From: an uncultured Clostridia bacterium
Lineage (GTDB): Bacteria > Bacillota > Clostridia > Oscillospirales > Ruminococcaceae
DNA length: 35,893 nt
Direction: 5' to 3'
Assembly (NCBI GenBank): GCA_947624745.1
Contig: CANQLR010000025.1
Span: 1-35,893 of the forward strand
In this document: positions 1 through 8,900 of the stretch, one piece after another
Layout: each line of letters opens with the position of its first letter
Numbering within the stretch: the first letter of the stretch is position 1
Notes under the pieces: model-generated
What the model was told of the DNA's origin: nothing
The model's database searches: none
What the model saw: only the letters and a program-made list of their open reading frames with translations
Made by a program: the position numbers and the translations under genes

Positions 1-829
1 CCTAAACTGCTCTTCGGAGTTATCAGGTCGAGATTGCTTCCTTCAAAGCTTACGCTGAAGCTAAACTTCTCCTTCTCATTGGTGTTGGTCTCTACTTTCT
101 TCGTTACCTTCAACGAACCCTTTTCGACGTTCTTAGTGTTCGTAACAGTGATCTCGACCGAATCGGTGTCTTCAATCTTGCCGGTTATTCCGTCAGCAGG
201 TATCGCCTCGCCGCCATAGGTCGCTTCGTATCCCTTGCTGTCGGTCTCCTTGACGGTATATTTCGTACCTACAGGTATTTCGGTAAACTCAACATATTCT
301 CCGTTTCCAAGCTCGAAGGTATACTCTGCCTTGTCAGTCGCTTTCTCGACTTTTACTCCTAAACTGCTCTTCGGAGTTATCAGGTCGAGATTGCTTCCTT
401 CAAAGCTTACGCTGAAGCTAAACTTCTCCTTCTCATTGGTGTTGGTCTCTACTTTCTTCGTTACCTTCAACGAACCCTTTTCGACGTTCTTAGTGTTAGT
501 TACAGTGATCTCGACCGGATCGGTGCCTTCTATCTTGTCGGTTATTCCGTCAGCAGGTATCGCCTCGCCGCCATAGGTCGCTTCGTATCCCTTGCTGTCG
601 GTCTCCTTGACGGTATATTTCGTACCTACAGGTATTTCGGTAAACTCAACATATTCTCCGTTTCCAAGCTCGAAGGTATACTCTGCCTTGTCAGTCGCTT
701 TCTCGACTTTTACTCCTAAACTGCTCTTCGGAGTTATCAGGTCGAGATTGCTTCCTTCAAAGCTTACGCTGAAGCTAAACTTCTCCTTCTCATTGGTGTT
801 GGTCTCTACTTTCTTCGTTACCTTCAGCG
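1..829 (-). repeat. Tandem 357-bp (119-residue) repeats inside the adhesin
   Basis: The same sequence starts at 1, 358 and 715, an exact 357-base period. By eye, copies 1-357 and 358-714 differ only at about six bases, all clustered between 141 and 182 (498-539 in the second copy). The third copy matches from 715 to about 825 and then diverges into an older, distinct repeat that runs to about 1195. In protein order the diverged repeat comes first. Near identity of the distal copies suggests recent duplication or gene conversion, and more copies may lie beyond the left edge. Confidence 0.95.
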
Positions 830-3800
830 AGCCCTTTACGTCGCCCTTAGTATTGGTTACAGTAATCGTATCCGTCTTATCGGCGGTGATCGTACCTGTG
901 ACGTTCGAACCAGCAGTTGCAGGCTCGGCGGTGGTATCTACGGTTTTGGTGTAGGTTGTGGTGTAGCCCTCCGCCGTAGTCTCCGTAACGGTGTATTGCG
1001 TGTCCTTGGGAATATTAGCGAACGTTACTTTTTGGCCGTTCTTAAGAGCGAACGTGTAACTGTCAGCATTCTTGTTGACAGTAACGTCATTGTCACTCGA
1101 ATAAGTAATACTTTCGGCCATCGGGGTGAAGGAAACGGTGAAGCTGAATTCATTATCGTCATCATTATTCACGCTGCCGTCCGCATTTTTAACAACCTTT
1201 TCAACAGCCAATTTACCCGCAACGTCATTAGAAATGGTGTTGACGCCGATCTTCTTGAAAACGCCTACGGTAATACCGTTTTCTTTCAAAACAGCTTCTA
1301 AAGCTTCGTTTTGAGTCATACCTTCAATCCTGAAGTAAACATCGGGAGATTTGTAGGCAAACTCGTGGCCGTTCGTTTCATTCGGAAGCTGAATCTCGCG
1401 AAGCATATAGTATGCGCAGTTCAAATCGGGAATCTGAACTCTTCTATAAGCAGAATCTTTAAAATCAACAACAAACTCGGTTTTCTCGGTCGTATAGCCG
1501 GTAACAACTCCGCCATCGCCGGTTACAGATACTACCTTGTAGAGCTCAAACTTCGCGCCCTTAATTGCGACCATCGAAGTTCCCTCATAGTAAACCTTCT
1601 GAACCTCGAAAGAAGCGTTAGTACCGCTTATGCTGGAGCTGGCTTTGGCTTTAGCCTCATAATCGGTCTCGCCGTCACTCAAAACCGCCTGATCGCCCAT
1701 GAACTGAACCACGTTGCCGACGTCTTGAACAAGATCCTCGATCTGTGTTTTCCCTTCTTCAAACGCGATATTGGTGCCGTAGCAAATTCTGATATACTTG
1801 CCGTCGGGAACGTTTACTGTGAGAACGTCCTTGCCCTCCGCATTTGGAACTATAGAGTATGTATAATCGGTGCCGGGATTAAGCACTTTAAGCGAACCGT
1901 CCTTGTTGACCTCTACGACGCGCAAGGTCTCAAGGAACAGGCTTAAGTTCTTGCCGAGCGTATCGACAACGACAATCTTGCCGCCGCCGACAGGCGTATA
2001 GCCTTCAAGCGTACTAAGCATATCCGCGAGAACTACGCGCTCGGGGTTGACGTCGATGACGAAGAAGAAGTTCGGATAGCCCTGCCCGTTTACGAGGTAA
2101 TATCCGTTCTGCATAGCCCAGCTATTATTGATGCCGGGATCTGCCTGGTTCTTTGCCTCTTCGTCACCATAGCCGTAAGCTTTTTTAAGGTATTCAACAA
2201 GCCCAAACGATTCCGTGTTATCGTTCGTATTGAAGTGATATTCCTTGGACAGCCTGGGGCTGGTGGAATAAGTAACATTAGCGGTCGTGTCATCGACAAA
2301 GCTTCCGCTGCCGTCAAGATATTCCTTAACGGAGTTATTAAATACTATGTTGCCATTCTTGTCCTGGCCGTTCTTGTAAGCCTCCGCAAGGTCAACCTTG
2401 GTGGTGTACTTAATCTGGAGGCCAAGGGTCCAAGCTTTATTTGCAGTATCATACATACCGCTAAGCCAATCCGAAGCTGAGGGGTTAGAGTTACAATAGT
2501 CAACATATCCCCGTAATCCTTCAAATACCAGACGTGAGTCATATGCTCCTACAAAAGGATACTTTCTCAACACTTCCAATTTTTCGCCGGGATTAAATTC
2601 AAATGTAACGGTTGTCGTACCGTCGGCATTTTTTACCGGTGTCTGCATTGTGAGGCACTGTGAAAGGAACTTATTAAATTCGGCAATGGATTGCGAAGAA
2701 ATATGTTGCGGCATGTTAGTAAGGGACAAAGTCGGCGTACCTAAAATTGTCAATCCAGCCGGAAGAGTATCAACAAACTTAATGGAGAACGTTTGTTTAC
2801 CATTGTCGTAGATTGTGTCATAAATTCTCGAATAAAAATCTTCAAGGCTCGTTACTGTCCAATCAATGGTATCAGGCACACCTTCAATATGAGTATTAGG
2901 TTCGCCTTTCTTTTCAACGCCGCCCAGTCTGACTTGTGTATACCAAGAAGCGCCCACCTTGTTAGCTTCATTATATATTTGATGATCATAAATGAACTTA
3001 CCGTCAACCCTGTTGCCTTCTTCATCAAACAGAGCAGAAACAACTGAGATTGTAAGTTTTCTTGAATGATACTTATCAATACTTGACTTAAATATGGTAA
3101 TATCAATCTTGTACGGCTTCCCATAAGAATTTAAATCTATAGAAAGCTCACCAAGACTATAGTCGGAAGAAGTATATACATGCCCGCTTTCATCTTTAAT
3201 AACAAGTTTATCTGGAATAAGCTGATGAACATATACATTAGAAGGGCTATTGCCACGCGGCTGATTCTGTAAAATCTCATGAATGACAAAGTCTTCGCTA
3301 AGCCCCGCAGCGGGAAGCTCATAAGTAATCGTCCAATTCATGAAGTCGCCTTCGGACGTATACTCCGGCCCGTCGAATGTTTTTGTAAGCTTTCCGTTGT
3401 CTACTTCCTTTGACGGCCCGGGAACCTCACCTGGATCGTGCAGGTCTCCATGGAATTCAGTGCTTACATAATTAGTAAACACATCGTCGTCGGCAGGATC
3501 AGATTTAGTTATCAGAGTAGTATAAGTATAAGTGAGTTTGTTATCACTCGTGACAGTGAAGTCTTCGATCGGAATGGTACCGGTCCAACCTTCTGGTTTG
3601 GCAAGATTATTGCCCAGATCATCAGTTACGCTGTTAAGACCCAATTTCTTGAGAAGCAGAATGAGAGCGTCTTTAGCATTTTTATCAACTCCATTCGCAG
3701 CGCAAAGATTATCAAAATTATTCCTGATAAAGTCGCCCGGGTCAAAAGTAATAGTCCACTGGATCGAATAAGTACCGTCCGCGTTTTTGATCAGGCTGCC

Positions 3801-4946
3801 GCTCTTGGCAAGGGAAGCTTTTCCCGGCCCATTCGGAGTAACAGATGTGCTGGCCTCGGGTACTTTTTCAGCTTTCACAGTATCATCATAATCGTAAGTA
3901 ACCGTGTTTTTATAATCAGTAATATTTTTAATATCATAAAAGTCGCCAAAAGAGCCAAGTTTGGAGGAATATGTAACCTTGACAGTTTCGCCGTCATAGA
4001 AGTCCTGCGAATAATTAAGTGTGAACGACGTCTGCCCCTCGATAGAAGGAGTCGTAGAAGCTGCAGGAACAGAAGTGAGAGTCCCCGTATATGTACCCTT
4101 TGATAAATTATCGACCAACGTAAGATCCTTGAGATGCCCGGACACATTGACCAAAATAGTATAGTCAACTATAACTTCGCCTTTCTCGTTGACATAAGGA
4201 GTCCCCGCAGTCTTGACAACGGTAGCGCTGCCTGCACCTTCCTCGTATGTAAAATGATACTCTTTTGTTCCGAAATTAAAACTAAGATTATCTTCGTCGC
4301 GCCACTTGTCTCCCGTCGGAGGAATTTCAACTTCAAGATCAAAGTTAAACTCACGCTCTTTGAGATTGTCAACGCTTTCATAGAACGAAAGATGAACCTT
4401 TCCGTTTTCCACTCTCCAAGTGCCGGAAATGCCGTCGTCAGATGTGATAACGCCCTTTAGGCCGTCAGCAGCTTTAAGCTGAGGAGGAATATCCAAAACA
4501 ATGTCCTGCCCGGAGAGCTGCCCTTCTTTTACCATTTTGTACTCAATGTAAAAGTGGAGCTTGTCGCCCTTGCCGAATTCCATATTATCGGAATAATCGA
4601 CCTCGGTTCCATCGGGATGAACGAGTTTGAATTTAACGGTATTCTTATCGCTCAACTGACCAAGAGCCTCGAAGAAATCTACCTCTCCGCCCGTCAAAGC
4701 GATCGTACTAATCCCCGGCTCCTGCGTCGGGTTTGCGATCCTCCTCACCAACCCCGAAAGGGTACCGGTGCTGACCTTCGAGGCCATCGAAGCAACGCCG
4801 GGGGCAGCCCCCGAGCTCCTGTTTACGGTTGAGTACGCGAAGATCTGGCCAAAGTCAAACCCCGCGGCCTCGAGAGGCTCGCAGAACATCGAAACCGACA
4901 GAATGACCGTCAGCATGACTGCTAAAACTCTCCTCAAGTTTTTCAT
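1..4946 (-). CDS. Large secreted repeat adhesin, C-terminus cut by window edge
   Basis: The reading frame is open from the ATG at 4946 to the left edge (about 1648 residues). No stop codon lies in the window, so the C-terminus and any sortase signal cannot be seen. An AAGGAGG ribosome site lies 7 bases before the ATG. Residues 1-28 form a Sec signal peptide (MKNLRRVLAVML, then a hydrophobic stretch). Residues about 60-1090 read as successive Ig-like adhesin folds, for example LHFYIEYKMVKEG and TFDPGDFIRNN. Residues about 1100-1240 resemble a SpaA-type pilin domain (GAKFELYKV, then YYMLREIQLP). From about 1250 there are repeats of the Cna-B-like/DUF7601 type (GSLKVTKKV, then YTVKETDSKGYEATY and VEITVTNTK). 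Such proteins are usually wall-anchored adhesins or pilins with isopeptide bonds. That role is inferred from the family. The gene is visibly more AT-rich than its neighbours and has its own promoter. Confidence 0.88.
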   Translation of the reverse strand, partial: MKNLRRVLAVMLTVILSVSMFCEPLEAAGFDFGQIFAYSTVNRSSGAAPGVASMASKVSTGTLSGLVRRIANPTQEPGISTIALTGGEVDFFEALGQLSDKNTVKFKLVHPDGTEVDYSDNMEFGKGDKLHFYIEYKMVKEGQLSGQDIVLDIPPQLKAADGLKGVITSDDGISGTWRVENGKVHLSFYESVDNLKEREFNFDLEVEIPPTGDKWRDEDNLSFNFGTKEYHFTYEEGAGSATVVKTAGTPYVNEKGEVIVDYTILVNVSGHLKDLTLVDNLSKGTYTGTLTSVPAASTTPSIEGQTSFTLNYSQDFYDGETVKVTYSSKLGSFGDFYDIKNITDYKNTVTYDYDDTVKAEKVPEASTSVTPNGPGKASLAKSGSLIKNADGTYSIQWTITFDPGDFIRNNFDNLCAANGVDKNAKDALILLLKKLGLNSVTDDLGNNLAKPEGWTGTIPIEDFTVTSDNKLTYTYTTLITKSDPADDDVFTNYVSTEFHGDLHDPGEVPGPSKEVDNGKLTKTFDGPEYTSEGDFMNWTITYELPAAGLSEDFVIHEILQNQPRGNSPSNVYVHQLIPDKLVIKDESGHVYTSSDYSLGELSIDLNSYGKPYKIDITIFKSSIDKYHSRKLTISVVSALFDEEGNRVDGKFIYDHQIYNEANKVGASWYTQVRLGGVEKKGEPNTHIEGVPDTIDWTVTSLEDFYSRIYDTIYDNGKQTFSIKFVDTLPAGLTILGTPTLSLTNMPQHISSQSIAEFNKFLSQCLTMQTPVKNADGTTTVTFEFNPGEKLEVLRKYPFVGAYDSRLVFEGLRGYVDYCNSNPSASDWLSGMYDTANKAWTLGLQIKYTTKVDLAEAYKNGQDKNGNIVFNNSVKEYLDGSGSFVDDTTANVTYSTSPRLSKEYHFNTNDNTESFGLVEYLKKAYGYGDEEAKNQADPGINNSWAMQNGYYLVNGQGYPNFFFVIDVNPERVVLADMLSTLEGYTPVGGGKIVVVDTLGKNLSLFLETLRVVEVNKDGSLKVLNPGTDYTYSIVPNAEGKDVLTVNVPDGKYIRICYGTNIAFEEGKTQIEDLVQDVGNVVQFMGDQAVLSDGETDYEAKAKASSSISGTNASFEVQKVYYEGTSMVAIKGAKFELYKVVSVTGDGGVVTGYTTEKTEFVVDFKDSAYRRVQIPDLNCAYYMLREIQLPNETNGHEFAYKSPDVYFRIEGMTQNEALEAVLKENGITVGVFKKIGVNTISNDVAGKLAVEKVVKNADGSVNNDDDNEFSFTVSFTPMAESITYSSDNDVTVNKNADSYTFALKNGQKVTFANIPKDTQYTVTETTAEGYTTTYTKTVDTTAEPATAGSNVTGTITADKTDTITVTNTKGDVKGSLKVTKKVETNTNEKEKFSFSVSFEGSNLDLITPKSSLGVKVEKATDKAEYTFELGNGEYVEFTEIPVGTKYTVKETDSKGYEATYGGEAIPADGITDKIEGTDPVEITVTNTKNVEKGSLKVTKKVETNTNEKEKFSFSVSFEGSNLDLITPKSSLGVKVEKATDKAEYTFELGNGEYVEFTEIPVGTKYTVKETDSKGYEATYGGEAIPADGITGKIEDTDSVEITVTNTKNVEKGSLKVTKKVETNTNEKEKFSFSVSFEGSNLDLITPKSSL

Positions 4947-5003
4947 ACTTATTTCCTCCTTAGCACTTGTTGTGCGGCCTGAAATAGTTAAACAGGCTAA
5001 ACA

Positions 5004-5025
5004 ATTTACACAGAATCATGTAAAT
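5004..5025. promoter_or_regulatory. Inverted repeat in the adhesin leader
   Basis: A perfect 7-base inverted repeat, ATTTACA and TGTAAAT separated by 8 bases, lies just downstream of the expected start of transcription for the adhesin promoter (-10 at 5038-5043). It could be an operator or a leader stem; the sequence does not decide. No known regulator motif was recognised. Confidence 0.35.
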
Positions 5026-5037
5026 TTAGACATACAT

Positions 5038-5065
5038 ATTATAACACTTCCGCTTTTAAAGTCAA
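5038..5065 (-). promoter_or_regulatory. Sigma-A promoter of the adhesin gene
   Basis: On the minus strand TTGACT (5065-5060) and TATAAT (5043-5038) are separated by 16 bases. The start codon of the adhesin at 4946 is about 85 bases downstream of the predicted start site, which leaves an AT-rich leader with an inverted repeat. Confidence 0.75.
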
Positions 5066-5671
5066 GAGTTTCGGTCAATCAAAACCGAGAAAAAGCTCAA
5101 TTTCGTGAAAATTGCCAAAATGGGGTGAGCGATTTGTTCAAAATGCCTGTAATTTTTTGGAAGGAAATCCGCTGAACGGTACACAATATATGGTGTCAAA
5201 ACGTAAAATCTTTCTATATGTAGACACTTCTCCAAAAGACCTCTCAAAAAAGCGGCATTTTCGGACTTTTTTGCGCTAAATTTTTCAACGCTTCTTTCGT
5301 GATTTTGACGGCTCGGACTCCGATTTTTGCACATTCTCTGTAAAGCAATCGCCTTTACAGCCTGTTTCCGTGCCCGCCTTTTCCGTGAGGCAGTCCCGCC
5401 CATCCCCTGCACTTTCACCAACACCAGCGAATTTTGAATATGTACCAAATCTTGTCAAAATCAGCATGTAAAGCTATTTTCCCTTACAATCAAGCTGCAG
5501 AAAACTGCCTATTTTACGCCTTTTACCGTCATCCGGCTTTACGCTCTGACACAAAAAATCGGCGGGGTTCCGCCCTCAAAAAACAAATTTCAAGGAGCGA
5601 AAATTCCGCCGAAAATCTGGCCAAATGCGTAAAGTAAAATTGCTTTACAGGAGCTGAATTTCCAAAAATAT
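5066..5671. other. Intergenic region without a convincing gene
   Basis: Open frames here are short, have no ribosome site and read as low-complexity basic peptides, so no gene is called. The stretch carries several copies of GTAAAGC or its complement: the pair inside the inverted repeat 5338-5360 (CTGTAAAG, 7-base loop, CTTTACAG), and others near 5466, 5536 and 5626-5648. The last lies just past the stop of the zinc-ribbon gene and forms GTAAAG/CTTTAC again, so it may act as a weak transcription stop. Confidence 0.5.
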
Positions 5672-6364
5672 TCAGATGAAAAACCGCTTGTCGAGGCTCG
5701 TTTTAAGGGGCTTGCAGGCGCCGATCGCGATGAGCATCAGCCCGATGAGAACGCATGCCGTCAGCGGGTAGACCGACCAGAAAACAAACCGTCGCCCGAA
5801 GGTAATCACGATGAACATCTCGATGAGCATGCTGTACCCGCCGAGGGCGATGAACGCCCCGCCGAACACGAACAGCTTCCCCTTTTTGAGGTACTTGCAG
5901 AGCGCTACGACCGCCGTCACGATGAGCCCGGCTATCCCCGCGACCGGGAACGCGAACCCCAAAAACCACCGTCCGTGACACGCAAGGTCGATATATAGAA
6001 GATACAGTATCGCCGCCGCAAAGCCTATCGGGACGAATATCACCGGGTTCGGCCGCCTGAACCAGAACGGCAGCACCAGCGTCACATAGCCGAGCGCAAT
6101 CCCGCCGATTACGAACCCCGACCAGACGACCCGCCCGTTCAGCCGAAGGTCGATAAGAAGGCAGATGAACAGCGGTATCAGAAAAATAAAGGTGAGGATA
6201 AACAGCGCGCCGAAGCGGTTAAATCGCCTTGGCGACGGCACAAACTCGGGATATGGCGGATCGCCGTTCGGCGCCGGGATATCCGGGTGGAAGACAAGCG
6301 TCTTGCAGAGCGGGCAGACCCTCTCCGAGTCGGCCAGCTCGACGCCGCATTTTACGCAATACAT
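5672..6364 (-). CDS. Zinc-ribbon membrane protein, DUF6320-like
   Basis: The protein has 230 residues. The N-terminus carries two CxxC knuckles, YCVKCG (residues 2-7) and VCPLCK (residues 16-21), that form a zinc ribbon. A short proline-rich linker follows, then about six hydrophobic segments between residues 50 and 220. This layout matches DUF6320-type proteins of Clostridia; the assignment is from memory of the family and the function is unknown. The start is 4 bases after the stop of the esterase/acyltransferase gene, so it is the last gene of the run and probably co-translated. The ribosome site is weak (AAAGG, far from the ATG), which fits coupling to the upstream gene. Confidence 0.8.
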   Translation of the reverse strand: MYCVKCGVELADSERVCPLCKTLVFHPDIPAPNGDPPYPEFVPSPRRFNRFGALFILTFIFLIPLFICLLIDLRLNGRVVWSGFVIGGIALGYVTLVLPFWFRRPNPVIFVPIGFAAAILYLLYIDLACHGRWFLGFAFPVAGIAGLIVTAVVALCKYLKKGKLFVFGGAFIALGGYSMLIEMFIVITFGRRFVFWSVYPLTACVLIGLMLIAIGACKPLKTSLDKRFFI

Positions 6365-6368
6365 AGAA

Positions 6369-8540
6369 TCACTGCCTTTCGCTAAGCTCTCGTTGGTTCG
6401 ACTGCACCGTGACGTGGTGGCCGAGCCTCACCAAATTCCGGAAAAATTCACGTTCCAGCTCGGGCGACTCCGACCTTCTGATAAAGTTTATCCGAAGCTC
6501 GTCGCCGTATGTGCAGACCGCGCAGTTATGGGGAGATTTTGCCTGCGGACCGAGTATAAAGTCAAACCCCTTTACATATTTTTCGGCCTCGCGCGGCATT
6601 TTTATCACCCCGAGGTTTGATATCGTTATGCAGCCCTGCGACTCGCCCACGCGGTCGAAGACCTGCTTCATGACGAAGTTTTTGATGAAAAGCGGCACCA
6701 ATTTAATGATGAAGAACCTCTCCGAGTTCACGTTCGTTGTGAAGATCGCCTGCATGTTCTTCGGGGTGATGTAAAGCTCCATCTGCCGCTTGACTATCCC
6801 TAAAATTTCCTCGAAACTGTAGTCCCCCATCTTCGGGTCGACCCCGACGTTCACCACCATGACGAAGTTTCTGACCGTCTCGGACGGAAAAAGCTTCCTT
6901 AAATTCACCGGGATCTGCACCCGCACCGGTCTGCGCTTGTCAAGGTCTCTGACTTTACGCTTCTGAAGCCCTATGAGGGTCATTATCATCACCGAGCTGA
7001 GGTAGCACGTCACCGTCACCCCGAGGCTGCGGCAGTGCTCTGTAAGGGCTTTTGCGGACATTATCCCGAGCGTGAGATTCAAAAATCCGTCCTTCTCGCG
7101 AACGCCTGTCAAGCGGTATGCCTTGTCGGCGCTCCGCTTAGCCGATACCCTTCCTGCATACTCCGAAAAGCTGTCCTCCAGCTCCTCGTCGGTCGGACTC
7201 GCGAGGCGATCTGTTATGCCGCACTCCAGCGGCAGGCTCTCGCCGTACTTAACGCTGATATATTCCGCAAGCAGGTTCTTTAAAAAGATCAGTCCCCCGT
7301 TGCCGTCTGTCACGGCGTGGAAAAACTCTACCGCGATGCGGTTTTTGTAGTAGAGAACCCGTATCGCGCACCTTCTCACCTCGCCGAAGCGCTGCTTCAT
7401 TATCGGCTGGCAGCCGTCACGCTTTATCTCGGGCGCGGACGTCTCCTCTAAATAATACCAGAACGCCCCTGCCCGCAGCCGCGAGCCGATGAGCGGGAAC
7501 CGCTTCACCGTCACCTCGAGCGCAGACTGCATCGCGGAAACGTCCACCGGCTCGGAAAGCGTCGCCGAAAGCCTGAAAACGTTGTGCCAGCCCCGCCTTT
7601 TCGCCGCGGGGAAGATGAGCGCCGCGTTGTCGAGCCTCGACCAGTGCTTCACCTCTCCCAAAAGCCGCTTGTCCAAAAATCTGCCGATTTTTTCGTAGTC
7701 CCCTCGGTACTCCCGAAGATTATAGAGGACATACGCGTGCCAGAGGTTCGGCCGAATTATCAGCTCAGAGCGAAACCCGGCCTCGGTGAGCCTCCCCTGC
7801 ATAGTCTTCGAGTCGTCAAGGAGCACCTCGTCCCCTCCCGCGAAGATCAAAGACGGCGGAAAGTCCGCCCTGTCCTTATCAAAAAATATCGGCGAAACTA
7901 CGGGGTTTTGGGGATCGTCCGAGTAGCACTCAGCGAAAAATTTCACCCGCTCGGTGGTCATCGACGGGTCGATCTCGTTGTTTTCGCGGTGCGATTTCCC
8001 GGAAAGGGTCAGGTCCGTCCAGGGCGAGATCCCGATTATCCCAGCAGGCTGGGGCTTTCCCCGCTCATAAAGCCGAAGGCTTAAAGCATAGCAAAGCCCG
8101 CCGCCCGCGCTCTCGCCGCAAAGAATAATTTTTTCGGGAGGATACCCGCTCTCCAAAAGGTAGTCATAGGCGGTCTCGGCGTCGTCGACGGCCGCGGGAA
8201 AGCGGTTTTCGGGAGCAAGGCGGTATGCCGCGCAGAAGACGCGAATCCCGAACTCGCTCGAAAGGACGCTTCCGAAGCCCCGCGCATACTCGATGTTTCC
8301 GCAGGTATAGCCGCCCCCGTGAAGATAAAGTATCACCCCCGGGCGGCGCTCCTCGGCGGGGCTGATCCACTCGGCCTCAAAATTCTCAAAGCTTCGCCGC
8401 TCGTGCCTCGTGCCGGAGCCGCGCGCTACCGCCATGAAATCCCCCAAAAGGACGTGGGTCCTTCGCGCGGCGGCAAGGCTCGACTCGGTCATGAAGCCTT
8501 TAAGATATTTAAGGTTTTGGCGGACAAATTTTTCGGTCAT
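6369..8540 (-). CDS. Fused HSL-type esterase and condensation-like acyltransferase
   Basis: This 723-residue protein joins two enzymes usually encoded separately. Residues 1-295 are an alpha/beta hydrolase of the hormone-sensitive-lipase (family IV esterase) type: oxyanion motif HGGG at 74-77, nucleophile elbow GESAG with Ser144, probable acid Asp237 (GGDE) and His268 (WHAYV). Residues about 298-720 are a condensation/alcohol-acetyltransferase-like domain with the HxxxDG active-site motif HAVTDG (His408, Asp412). The joined protein could release an acyl group and pass it to an alcohol or lipid acceptor; that is inference, and the substrate is unknown. No signal peptide or membrane segment is evident. 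It starts 3 bases after one small membrane-protein gene and ends 4 bases before the zinc-ribbon gene, so the four genes are probably one unit. Confidence 0.88.
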   Translation of the reverse strand: MTEKFVRQNLKYLKGFMTESSLAAARRTHVLLGDFMAVARGSGTRHERRSFENFEAEWISPAEERRPGVILYLHGGGYTCGNIEYARGFGSVLSSEFGIRVFCAAYRLAPENRFPAAVDDAETAYDYLLESGYPPEKIILCGESAGGGLCYALSLRLYERGKPQPAGIIGISPWTDLTLSGKSHRENNEIDPSMTTERVKFFAECYSDDPQNPVVSPIFFDKDRADFPPSLIFAGGDEVLLDDSKTMQGRLTEAGFRSELIIRPNLWHAYVLYNLREYRGDYEKIGRFLDKRLLGEVKHWSRLDNAALIFPAAKRRGWHNVFRLSATLSEPVDVSAMQSALEVTVKRFPLIGSRLRAGAFWYYLEETSAPEIKRDGCQPIMKQRFGEVRRCAIRVLYYKNRIAVEFFHAVTDGNGGLIFLKNLLAEYISVKYGESLPLECGITDRLASPTDEELEDSFSEYAGRVSAKRSADKAYRLTGVREKDGFLNLTLGIMSAKALTEHCRSLGVTVTCYLSSVMIMTLIGLQKRKVRDLDKRRPVRVQIPVNLRKLFPSETVRNFVMVVNVGVDPKMGDYSFEEILGIVKRQMELYITPKNMQAIFTTNVNSERFFIIKLVPLFIKNFVMKQVFDRVGESQGCITISNLGVIKMPREAEKYVKGFDFILGPQAKSPHNCAVCTYGDELRINFIRRSESPELEREFFRNLVRLGHHVTVQSNQRELSERQ

Positions 8541-8543
8541 TTC

Positions 8544-8900
8544 TCAAGGCTTCCTTTTTTTGTATATCTTATACGCCGCCCAGCCGAGCAAAAACCCAAC
8601 AAGCGGCGTCAGAACGAACATCGCGGCGGAAATAAGCGCAGGCGCGCCTAAAAGTCCCTGCGCCGCTATGATGACAAATTCTACCGCCCCGAAGCCCAAA
8701 ATACCGGGTATCGGGACATATCTCACCCACCGCTCGACCGGCGGGACGAACATGCATAGCTGCAGGAAAAACGCGGGGACTATCCCGAAAAGCCGGAAAA
8801 ACACCTGCCCGGCAGCACTCCCCCAAAGGTAGTAGGAGGGTATCGCCCAAACCGCGGCGCTTATGCAAAAATACACGACAGGCTTTATCTTCGGGTTCAT
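8544..8900 (-). CDS. Small membrane protein, paralogue of upstream neighbour
   Basis: This is a 118-residue protein with about four hydrophobic segments and a basic C-terminus (AAYKIYKKRKP). I chose the ATG at 8900 over one at 8930 because AAAGGAG sits 6 bases upstream and the start forms an ATGA overlap with the stop of the previous gene. It shares a pattern with that gene: ISAAVW near the N-terminus, then a proline and FLQLCMF, then ERWVRYVP, then a C-terminal GFLLGWAA segment. The function is unknown. Its position just before the esterase/acyltransferase gene suggests a membrane or lipid-linked role, which is inference only. Confidence 0.75.
   Translation of the reverse strand: MNPKIKPVVYFCISAAVWAIPSYYLWGSAAGQVFFRLFGIVPAFFLQLCMFVPPVERWVRYVPIPGILGFGAVEFVIIAAQGLLGAPALISAAMFVLTPLVGFLLGWAAYKIYKKRKP

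Noticed and set aside
5062-5467. Minus-strand open frames between the adhesin and the zinc-ribbon gene
   Set aside because: No ribosome sites, basic low-complexity products, overlap with the adhesin promoter, and no recognisable family.
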